From: Bacillota bacterium
Lineage (GTDB): Bacteria > Bacillota > Clostridia > Acetivibrionales > Acetivibrionaceae
Reading direction: 5' to 3'
Length of the DNA stretch: 64,000 nt
Assembly (NCBI GenBank): GCA_023398495.1
Contig: JAEWSG010000039.1
Coordinates: 62,001 to 126,000, forward strand
Shown: one piece after another, positions 26,248 to 33,443 of the stretch
Position numbering within the stretch: position 1 is the stretch's first letter
Layout: each line of letters starts with the position of its first letter
Program-made: the position numbers and the translations under genes
Notes under the pieces: generated by a model
What the model was told of the DNA's origin: nothing
Databases searched by the model: none
Seen by the model: only the letters and a program-made list of their open reading frames with translations

Positions 26248-27765
26248 TCAGAGCTGTGATATTTTACCTGTAAGGTATTGTCTCAATTTTGCGAAGTCAA
26301 TAGAATTAAATTTGCCATCTCCGTTTAAATCTCCTAATGCAGTGGTATTATTGGCAAAATCCTCATAGGGTAACTGTTTTGTAATTCCAAGAAGACGCAT
26401 CCGCATGTGTCCAAAGTCAATAGAATCAACCTTTCCGTCTACATTAACATCGCCAAGATCAAAGCTTGGTAACTTTGGAGAGAAATACCTTGTTGGAAAT
26501 GGTGTAGGTGAAGGAGTATAAGGAGAAGTTGTATCTATCACTACTTGAACACTTGAAGGCAGAGTGGATAATGTGCTTACATCAAGTTGAGGGTTAGACT
26601 TTAGGTATAGTACCTTAAGATTAACCAGACTGCTTAAAGAGCTTGCATCCTTTATTGAAGTATTACTTAAGTCTAGTATGGAAAGATTATCTAGACTACT
26701 TAAAGGGCTTACATCCTCTATAGAAGTATTGCTTAAGTTAAGTTCATTAAGGTTGGTAAGATTACTTAAGGGTTCGGCATCAACTATAGGGTTGTTACCT
26801 ATATACAGGAATTCAAGGTTTGTTAAGTTGCACAAAGGGCTTACATCTATTATAGAGTTGTTAGTAAGAGAAAGGTAAGTAAGCTCGGTTAGGCCACTTA
26901 AAACGCTTATGTCATTAATATTCTTATTATAACCAAGATTCAATTTTGTCAGATTTCTCATATTTGCAATACCGTTTATGTCATTCAATTTACATCCGGC
27001 TATACTAAGTGTAGTCAGATTTGGAATATTGAGTTCTGAATAATTGTTTAAATTGGTCATTGAGTTGTTATGCACATATAGTGTATGTAATTTCTTAAGA
27101 TTGTTTAGCGGTTTCATCTTAAGGTCTACACCGATAGTGAGTGTTAATTCTTCCAAATTAGGTATGTTGCCTATAGGGGTAAGATCCCTGACTTTATATG
27201 TGCTTAGAGATAGATTTGTTAAGCTGTTAAGCCCACTTAAGTGCACTAAGTCGGAGGTAGTTGTGACATAGTAGTTTAAATTTAAACTGGTAAGGTTTTT
27301 TAAACCCCTTATTGCACTCAGATCCAAAGTATAATTCTGTTCTTTGCTGAATGCATATAAATTGTTTAGGTTTGTTAAAAACTGTATACCTTCAAAATCA
27401 AATACAGATTCTACAGAAAGGTATTCAAGTTCCTTGACATCACCGTAGAAAATGTCTCCGGTAGATTTTGATATTGATTTTCTAATGTGCTGCTCCAATA
27501 AATAATCGGGAAAATAGATAACTGTGTCATCAGTCAACTCATCGTTAACCGGAGGATTTTCCGGAAAAGTCGTAGGAATTGGCCTGGTTGGCAGTGGAGT
27601 GATTGGTGCTAATGTGAAATAAACTCCGAATCCAGGAGTAGGTGTAGGGCTCCCTAAAACGGCAGCAGACGTCTCGGCAGGTTTTGAACAGTGGAGTGAG
27701 AACATAAGGACATTAGCAAGAAAAATTGTAAGTACACCCATAATTAATCTTTTTCTTTGATACAT
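26248..27765 (-). CDS. Secreted leucine-rich-repeat protein with C-terminal type I dockerin
   Basis: A 505-residue exported protein: signal peptide (about 1-34), Pro/Thr-rich linker, an internalin-like LRR domain (about 90-400, repeats of the form LTNLNELNLSNTSIEDVSPLSSL, 21-22 residues each), a Pro/Thr linker and a dockerin with loops DVNVDGKVDSID and DLNGDGKFNSID. Start ATG 27765 after a GGGGGG tract. LRRs bind proteins or glycans; no enzyme domain is seen. With the RCC1 protein it forms a convergent pair of non-catalytic dockerin proteins. Confidence 0.9.
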   Translation of the reverse strand: MYQRKRLIMGVLTIFLANVLMFSLHCSKPAETSAAVLGSPTPTPGFGVYFTLAPITPLPTRPIPTTFPENPPVNDELTDDTVIYFPDYLLEQHIRKSISKSTGDIFYGDVKELEYLSVESVFDFEGIQFLTNLNNLYAFSKEQNYTLDLSAIRGLKNLTSLNLNYYVTTTSDLVHLSGLNSLTNLSLSTYKVRDLTPIGNIPNLEELTLTIGVDLKMKPLNNLKKLHTLYVHNNSMTNLNNYSELNIPNLTTLSIAGCKLNDINGIANMRNLTKLNLGYNKNINDISVLSGLTELTYLSLTNNSIIDVSPLCNLTNLEFLYIGNNPIVDAEPLSNLTNLNELNLSNTSIEDVSPLSSLDNLSILDLSNTSIKDASSLSSLVNLKVLYLKSNPQLDVSTLSTLPSSVQVVIDTTSPYTPSPTPFPTRYFSPKLPSFDLGDVNVDGKVDSIDFGHMRMRLLGITKQLPYEDFANNTTALGDLNGDGKFNSIDFAKLRQYLTGKISQL

Positions 27766-27911
27766 TTTAATACCCCCCTTATAACTATTTGGTTTACTAA
27801 ATACAATAATTATTATATAACATTATACTTGTAAAAACATTATGTTTTTTTAGAAATTTCATAATCCGGGGAGTTTCATGGGTGATAACTATTTTATGTG
27901 TAAATTATATA

Positions 27912-28604
27912 TTAAACTTTAAATCTATAGCCAATTCCCCATATAGTTTCAATGTATTGAGGTTTTGAACTGTCCGGTTCTATTTTTTCCCGGACCTTTT
28001 TTATATGAACGGTGACAGTTGAAATATCCCCGCAGGCATCCATTCCCCAGACGCTATCAAATAAATCCTCGCGTGAAAAAACTCTATTGGGATTTTGAGC
28101 CATGAACAGTAGCAAATCAAACTCTTTGCCCGTAAGGGTTATTTCCTGATCTTCAAACCATACTCTGCGGGAATCTTTGTCTATAATGAGGTTTCTTATA
28201 TTAACTGTTTCAGTTTTCTTTTCATTGCTTCCTACGAGCCTTTCGTAACGTGATATGTGAGCTGTAACTCTTGCCACAAGCTCGTTTGGACTGAAGGGCT
28301 TTGTGATATAGTCATCTGCTCCAAGTCCTAGGCCTCTTATTTTATCAATATCTTCCTTACGTGCGGATACCATTAGTATAGGTGTATTCTTAGTCTCCCT
28401 TACTTTCCGGCATATTTCAAACCCATCTATATTAGGAAGCATGAGGTCGAGAATAATCAGGTCAAAATCCTCTTTTAATGACCTGGAAAGTCCTTTGTCT
28501 CCTGTCTTTTCTATTGCAACTTCATACCCATTGATTTCGAGATAATCTCTCTGGAGCTCTGCAATGGAGACCTCATCTTCAATTATCAGCACCCTTTTTT
28601 TCAT
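27912..28604 (-). CDS. OmpR/PhoB-family response regulator
   Basis: A 230-residue regulator with a receiver domain (phosphorylated Asp53 in LIILDLMLPNIDG, Lys in DDYITKPFSPNELVARV) and a winged-helix DNA-binding domain (EFDLLLFMAQNPNRVFSREDL, VTVHIKKVREKIE). Start ATG 28604; its first 26 bases overlap the upstream kinase gene. Cognate of that kinase; likely controls the adjacent ABC transporter genes, as in bacitracin and lantibiotic resistance modules. Confidence 0.94.
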   Translation of the reverse strand: MKKRVLIIEDEVSIAELQRDYLEINGYEVAIEKTGDKGLSRSLKEDFDLIILDLMLPNIDGFEICRKVRETKNTPILMVSARKEDIDKIRGLGLGADDYITKPFSPNELVARVTAHISRYERLVGSNEKKTETVNIRNLIIDKDSRRVWFEDQEITLTGKEFDLLLFMAQNPNRVFSREDLFDSVWGMDACGDISTVTVHIKKVREKIEPDSSKPQYIETIWGIGYRFKV

Positions 28605-30060
28605 TATCCATACCTACCTTTTCCAATTCTAAATATATGCTGGTTCCACTACCTAATTCGCTATCAGCCCAGATTTTACCTCCATGTTCTTCAATTATCT
28701 GGCTTGCGATTGCAAGTCCAAGACCACTGCCACCCTTTAAAGTGTTTCTTGATGGATCGGCTCTGTAGAATCTGTTAAATATATTTGGTAAATGTTCTTT
28801 CTTAATTCCTTCTCCGTTATCGTGGATGCCTATTAAAACTTTTTCCTGTTTGTCCTGTACATCTATTTTTATAAAGCCGTTTTCTTTATCCATGTATTTT
28901 AACGAGTTTTCAAATATATTTGCAATAACTCTTTTAAGTTTTTCCGAATCTGCTTTCACAAGCGTATCGCTTGATAAATTATAACTGATTGAGATGCTAA
29001 TGCCGAGTTTTTCCAATTCTATCTGATATTCATCCATCATATCTTCTATGAAAATCTTAAGGTTGACTTTAGAAAAATTAAAGGGTACTTTTTTTAAAGT
29101 CTGGTTTGAGTAAAAGGTTAGATCGTTTATGAGCCTATCCATATCAATAACCTTTTTATATATAATGTCCATATACTTTTCGGTTTTCTCCGGCGTGTCT
29201 GCAACACCATCCCTTAAGCCGTCAATATGGCCTTTAATGGAGGTTATGGGTGTTTTTAAATCATGAGATATACTTGCAATAAATTCATTGCGTTCCTCAT
29301 CATACTTGAGCTGCTGTTCAAGTGCACTTTTCAGTCGTTGACGCATTTCTTCAAACGCATGGCACACTTCTCCTACTTCATCCCGGGATTTTTCATCTAT
29401 TACAAAAGATAGATTCCCGTCTTTTATCTGTTCTGCTCCAAATTTGAGTTTTTTCAAGGGCTTGATAATACTCCTTGACACAATAAATGTCAGTGCTCCG
29501 TTAGTCAGGAGTACTATTATAAGGAACCATCCCATGAAGTCTGATACAAAGCTGTTAAAAAAATTCTCCAGAGGCCTGGTATCTAAAAAAATATAAAGTA
29601 CGCAAGCTTCACCTGTTGATAAGTTAAACTTGTGGCTTAAATAGTCCAATTCTTCAAATGAATGCTCCTGAGCGTCTTCGGATTTTTCGCTGACAGCATT
29701 TGAATTCAGGTAGTCCTGGAATTTCTGGTTGTCTATTTTAGCTGAAAGATAATAGATTTTGTTTTCAATTGTAAACCCTAGACTACCGTTGAATGCTTTA
29801 AGTTTCCTGTCAATGTTTTCTAGGTGATTCACGTTCTTGAATTTATCTGGGTTATTTAAAGCATCATTTGATATGGTAATGAATTCCTTAAATGCATTCT
29901 GGGCAGCTTGAGAGGTAACATCCCTATGGCGGTTATGGTTCAATACTCCCGCTTTACCCAAATTTATACCTATCAAAATTATTGACAGAATTACTGCTGA
30001 AATTAAAGGAATTACAATCATCAGTATATTCGATAAAATCAATTTAAACCTGATAGACAT
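28579..30060 (-). CDS. Membrane sensor histidine kinase
   Basis: A 493-residue kinase: N-terminal helix (about 8-32), an external domain of about 130 residues, second helix near 170-190, HAMP, a HisKA domain with the phosphoacceptor His in EFIASISHDLKTPITSIKGH, and an ATPase domain with ANIFENSLKYM, DNGEGI and GSGLGLAI. Start ATG 30060. Overlaps the regulator gene by 26 bases. It is separated from the permease gene by about 120 bases that contain a composite repeat, so the kinase may have its own transcript or be differentially expressed. Confidence 0.93.
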   Translation of the reverse strand: MSIRFKLILSNILMIVIPLISAVILSIILIGINLGKAGVLNHNRHRDVTSQAAQNAFKEFITISNDALNNPDKFKNVNHLENIDRKLKAFNGSLGFTIENKIYYLSAKIDNQKFQDYLNSNAVSEKSEDAQEHSFEELDYLSHKFNLSTGEACVLYIFLDTRPLENFFNSFVSDFMGWFLIIVLLTNGALTFIVSRSIIKPLKKLKFGAEQIKDGNLSFVIDEKSRDEVGEVCHAFEEMRQRLKSALEQQLKYDEERNEFIASISHDLKTPITSIKGHIDGLRDGVADTPEKTEKYMDIIYKKVIDMDRLINDLTFYSNQTLKKVPFNFSKVNLKIFIEDMMDEYQIELEKLGISISISYNLSSDTLVKADSEKLKRVIANIFENSLKYMDKENGFIKIDVQDKQEKVLIGIHDNGEGIKKEHLPNIFNRFYRADPSRNTLKGGSGLGLAIASQIIEEHGGKIWADSELGSGTSIYLELEKVGMDNEKKGADN

Positions 30061-30079
30061 CTTAAAGTCCCCCTGACTA

Positions 30080-30181
30080 GTGCTTTTTAATATAACAAAC
30101 TTTTAGTGTATAAAATATTAAAAATGCACTTCCTCTGTTTGTGCCCCGCATGCTCTAGAAATAAATTCTGTTACAGGGCAC
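30080..30181 (-). repeat. Composite double-hairpin repeat (A+B), minus orientation, most diverged copy
   Basis: Hairpin B spans 30080-30129 and hairpin A 30141-30181 on the minus strand. The A half is well preserved (TTCTGTTACAGGGCAC at its right end); the B half has changed in its middle but with compensating changes that keep the stem. The A hairpin overlaps the permease TAG stop by one base. Confidence 0.8.
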
Positions 30182-30933
30182 TATGATATGTCCTTCTTTG
30201 CAAACAGGTAAGTACCTGCAAACATAAATATTATACCATATGCAAGTATATATAAAAATTCATTTATAATTATTGATAAATTAAGTTCACTGTAAAAATT
30301 CCTGTGCCATGAAAGGTACGTAGTTGGTGCAAAAGCTACTAGCTCCGGGATAAAAAGCGATGTAGCCGACATTAATACTGAGGCTAGTATCATAATTACA
30401 ACAGTGAGGCTTCCGCTTTTGGTAAATTGAGCTACAAAAGCGGTGATAATGGCTATAAGCAGCATAGGTATAACCGAAGAAACATAAGCTATAAAGTTTG
30501 ACGGGAGTTTTGACAAACAAGCACTCAAATTACCTCCAAAGAGACTTGCGGCGACGGAAATTATAAAAGTACCCAGCAGAAGACCCAAAATGCTTATTAC
30601 AAGGGCTAAAATTTTTGAAATATAGAGTTTGTTGCGTGTAATAGGTCTTACCAGCGTCATAATTATTGAGTTGTCGGAGTATTCCCCTGAAAACAGGTCG
30701 CTTGTTAACATGAGCACAAATAACGGCAGGATAAGTGGTGACATAAAATTTAAAACAGTTACCGGAAGATTGGCATTGTTAAGCAAAGGGGCACCTAGAT
30801 TCCGGTTAGTCAATAAATTGATAACTGATGCTACGACAGTTAATAGTATTGAGATTGAAAACAGAAATATAAACTTTTTCTTGGAAAATATTTTGAAAGT
30901 TTCATTCCTGGTACCGATTAATATTGTATTCAT
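30181..30933 (-). CDS. ABC-2 type transporter permease
   Basis: A 250-residue membrane protein with six predicted helices and no enzymatic motif; pattern of the bacitracin/lantibiotic immunity permeases (BcrB/LanE type), with a ligand-less cytoplasmic start and the helix 2 to 3 segment LFSGEYSDNSIIMTLVRPITRNKLYISK. Starts with ATG overlapping the ATPase stop by four bases (ATGA). Works with the ATPase below as exporter or immunity pump; substrate unknown. Confidence 0.88.
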   Translation of the reverse strand: MNTILIGTRNETFKIFSKKKFIFLFSISILLTVVASVINLLTNRNLGAPLLNNANLPVTVLNFMSPLILPLFVLMLTSDLFSGEYSDNSIIMTLVRPITRNKLYISKILALVISILGLLLGTFIISVAASLFGGNLSACLSKLPSNFIAYVSSVIPMLLIAIITAFVAQFTKSGSLTVVIMILASVLMSATSLFIPELVAFAPTTYLSWHRNFYSELNLSIIINEFLYILAYGIIFMFAGTYLFAKKDIS

Positions 30934-31664
30934 ATTGTTAGGCCTCCCTGATTTGAATTTGTTTTTTCAATAAAATAATCTTCAAGCGAAATTCCTTCGT
31001 TCTTGACACTCTTGACGTCACAGTTTTCAATAATTTTTCCATTGCTAATTATAAGGATTTTATCACACAGCATTTCAATTTCATAAATTTGATGGCTTGA
31101 GATCAGGAAGCTTATCATAAACTCTTTTGCAAGTCCGGAGATAATTTTCCTCAGCTCCTTGGCACCTTCTATATCAAGGCCATTTGCAGGCTCATCGAGT
31201 ATTATAAGTTTTGGTTTTTGGTAAATGGCCATTGCTATCGCAAGTCTTTGCTTCATGCCTAGTGAAAAGTTCTTTACCTTGTCGTTTTTATATTTGGAAA
31301 GTCCTGTTATCTGAAGTACCTCATCTATTCTTGATAAGTCTATATTGCTATAGAAGTTTGATATCAGCTTAAGGTTGTTATAACAGCTCAGATTTCCAAT
31401 GGCTGACGGAGTTTCAATAAGACAGCCCACATTTATTATGGCCTTCTCAAAATCATCAATAATACTAGTGCCACATATTTTTACAGTTCCATTGTCCATA
31501 TTGACAAGTCCTGTTATGCATTTCATTATTGTTGTTTTTCCCGAACCGTTTGGCCCTAATAGTCCAATGATTTCACCCTGATTTATATCAAAATTTACGT
31601 CAGTTACACCTCTGCCGTTTTTATATATTTTTTTAAGATCTCTTACTTCAATTATTTTTTCCAT
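30930..31664 (-). CDS. ABC transporter ATP-binding protein (BcrA-like)
   Basis: A 244-residue ATPase with Walker A GLLGPNGSGKTTI, signature FSLGMKQRLAIAMAIY and Walker B KLIILDEPANGLD, then the switch His in ISSHQIYEIEMLC. Drives the adjacent permease. Start ATG 31664 with AAAGGGTG nearby. The group secreted protein - ATPase - permease - kinase - regulator reads in one direction and resembles antimicrobial peptide resistance modules. Confidence 0.93.
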   Translation of the reverse strand: MEKIIEVRDLKKIYKNGRGVTDVNFDINQGEIIGLLGPNGSGKTTIMKCITGLVNMDNGTVKICGTSIIDDFEKAIINVGCLIETPSAIGNLSCYNNLKLISNFYSNIDLSRIDEVLQITGLSKYKNDKVKNFSLGMKQRLAIAMAIYQKPKLIILDEPANGLDIEGAKELRKIISGLAKEFMISFLISSHQIYEIEMLCDKILIISNGKIIENCDVKSVKNEGISLEDYFIEKTNSNQGGLTI

Positions 31665-31710
31665 TCAAATTCACCCTTTCATGAAGTATATATATTTATC
31701 TGTGTACCCG

Positions 31711-31766
31711 GAACTTATGCTACGAAAATAGAGAAGCAATATCTCATGTTTTCGCAGCATAAGTTC
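31711..31766. repeat. Inverted repeat between secreted-protein and ABC genes
   Basis: GAACTTATGCTACGAAAA at 31711-31728 pairs with TTTTCGCAGCATAAGTTC at 31749-31766 with one mismatch; 20-base loop. It lies in the 159-base gap on the minus strand and could be an attenuator or terminator separating the two parts of the operon. Confidence 0.6.
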
Positions 31767-31823
31767 ACTTATAAAGCATTGCTCTGCAATATTGCATCTC
31801 TGCTTTAACTGTTTGGTAATGTT

Positions 31824-32744
31824 TTACTCTCTAGTCAGGTTAAAATCTTCAGAGGAGATTTCCTTTACTTTTTGTCCATTCAAATCTATAGTGTCAACAC
31901 TAGTAGAATTAATTCCGGATACATCGAAGCTTAATGTAAGTTTCTGGTTGTGAAGTTGGTTTTCATCATCATTTCCCGTAACTTCAATCTCTATATCCAT
32001 TTCGTTTATAATGTTATCTTTGTCAACTACGATATTTACATCGATTTTCTCTGCTTGGACATTATTTGTTAGTTCGGGAGCTTTGAAGTCTTTGGGGTTA
32101 ATGCCTAAGATTTTCTGCATTTTATCGTGATTATTGTATTCTTCATCACATTCTACATCTGCCTTTACATTTAGAAGCATGTTGAAGATTGCAGGAATTT
32201 CATCTTTATCAAGATTTATACTGATTAATTTCTGACCATCACCGATATCTTCTGAAACTACCTCGTTCTTAAGGTTGCCGACTAAAGTGTCAACAATATT
32301 TTCGCAGATTGCATCCATTTGGGGGGTATTATAATTTTCGCTTGAATGAGCTCTTTTCTTGATTTTTCTTCCATTTTCCTTTTTGTTGGAGTTCACTTTG
32401 TTATACACTTTTGAATCGTCATCTTTAAAAACCATATTGTTTTGGCTTCCAAAGAAAGTATAGCTTTTGTCAATTTTGTCTGTGTCTACGGAAATGGCAC
32501 CACTTATTAATTGATCACTTTCAATTTTTAGTGTGGAATTTACATTCATGAATTCCTTGTCGTTATCAGTTAAGGTGCCCGACATAATAAATGTTGCATT
32601 TTCAATTTTGTCTGAGTTTTTAACAGCTGATTTCAGTAGCTCATAACCTGTAGGACCTGATGCCATACTCATAATTGTGGAAGTTATCAGAAGTGATCCT
32701 CCGACTGCTAAACCAATACATGTTCTAAATAAATTTTTTTTCAT
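31824..32744 (-). CDS. Secreted protein of unknown function
   Basis: A 306-residue exported protein. Signal peptide about 1-28 (MKKNLFRTCIGLAVGGSLL), mature part begins GPTGYELLKSAVKNSDKIEN, followed by beta-rich segments (ENATFIMSGTLTDND, KIDVNIVVDKDNIINEMDIEIEV) that recall the lipoprotein LolA/LppX-like fold, though without a lipobox Cys. Start ATG 32744 after AAAGGAGGC; an upstream in-frame ATG has no ribosome site and runs into the composite repeat. First gene of the transporter/two-component group; it could bind the signal or be the stress target. Tentative. Confidence 0.75.
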   Translation of the reverse strand: MKKNLFRTCIGLAVGGSLLITSTIMSMASGPTGYELLKSAVKNSDKIENATFIMSGTLTDNDKEFMNVNSTLKIESDQLISGAISVDTDKIDKSYTFFGSQNNMVFKDDDSKVYNKVNSNKKENGRKIKKRAHSSENYNTPQMDAICENIVDTLVGNLKNEVVSEDIGDGQKLISINLDKDEIPAIFNMLLNVKADVECDEEYNNHDKMQKILGINPKDFKAPELTNNVQAEKIDVNIVVDKDNIINEMDIEIEVTGNDDENQLHNQKLTLSFDVSGINSTSVDTIDLNGQKVKEISSEDFNLTRE

Positions 32745-32778
32745 TTTTGTTGCCTCCTTTAATTTTTTGTGTTTGCTA

Positions 32779-32881
32779 GTGCTTTTTAACATTACTAATT
32801 TCTAGTCTTTCATAATGTTAAAAATGCACTTCTTCTGCCTGCGCACCGAACACTATAGAAATTAATTCTGTTACGGGGCAC
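32779..32881 (-). repeat. Composite double-hairpin repeat (A+B), minus orientation
   Basis: B spans 32779-32829; its reverse complement differs from the 14558 copy at one base. A spans 32841-32881, with the left stem changed (GCGCACC) and the right GGGGCAC conserved. It lies in the divergent region between the secreted-protein gene and blaI. Confidence 0.85.
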
Positions 32882-32999
32882 CTGCTACATCTTTATCTTA
32901 TCCCTCGAAAATTAAATGGCGGTGAAAGGAGAATTAAAAGAAAATGAAAAGATATTAAAAAAGTATAAACTATTTATATGAACACCTTGACGATGATGC

Positions 33000-33013
33000 T
33001 CTACACATGTAGA
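33000..33013. promoter_or_regulatory. BlaI-type operator 1
   Basis: TCTACACATGTAGA, a dyad with the TACA..TGTA core known from BlaI/MecI operators. Located 65 bases before blaI. Confidence 0.75.
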
Positions 33014-33014
33014 A

Positions 33015-33020
33015 TATAAT
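33015..33020 (+). promoter_or_regulatory. -10 box between the two operators
   Basis: A perfect TATAAT sits between the two dyads. The only upstream -35 like hexamer, TTGACG at 32987-32992, is 22 bases away, so the -35 is uncertain. Repressor bound at both dyads would occlude it. Confidence 0.45.
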
Positions 33021-33031
33021 TAGATCGATGC

Positions 33032-33045
33032 TCTACGTGTGTAGA
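33032..33045. promoter_or_regulatory. BlaI-type operator 2
   Basis: TCTACGTGTGTAGA, same dyad as operator 1; both are preceded by GATGC and followed by A, so the unit is a direct repeat with 32 bases between starts (about three helical turns). Confidence 0.75.
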
Positions 33046-33064
33046 AGAAAAGTGGAGGATAATT

Positions 33065-33439
33065 ATGAAAAGGCTGTCTGAAAGTGAATTGGAGATTATG
33101 TTGGCTATATGGAAGGCTAATGAGCCGGTTAAATCTTTGTATATAGGAGAAGTTCTGAGCGATAAGGGCTGGGCTAAGACTACGGTATTGAATTTTCTTG
33201 CACGGTTAGTGGATAAAGGTTTTTTGAAATGCGAGAGCCAAGGCAAAAGCAATATTTACATTCCTTTGGTTAAGGAAGAGGATTACATGAGATTAAAAAA
33301 CAAGAGATATTTAGAAAAGTATTACAATAGTTCTGTAAAAAACATGGTAGCAGAACTATATCAAAATCAGGTAATCAGTGACGAAGATCTGGAGGAATTG
33401 AGACAATTCATTGAAGAAAAATCAAAGGGTGAGGTGTAA
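33065..33439 (+). CDS. blaI: BlaI/MecI-family transcriptional repressor
   Basis: A 124-residue winged-helix repressor. The DNA-binding half (LSESELEIMLAIWKANEPV, LSDKGWAKTTVLNFLARLVDKGFL) is followed by a dimerisation half that in the family is cleaved after signal; the Asn-containing cleavage region falls near residues 95-105 here (less clear). Start ATG 33065 after GTGGAGG. It sits before the metallopeptidase sensor and behind two operators, so it is expected to repress its own pair. Confidence 0.92.
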   Translation: MKRLSESELEIMLAIWKANEPVKSLYIGEVLSDKGWAKTTVLNFLARLVDKGFLKCESQGKSNIYIPLVKEEDYMRLKNKRYLEKYYNSSVKNMVAELYQNQVISDEDLEELRQFIEEKSKGEV

Positions 33440-33443
33440 TGCA

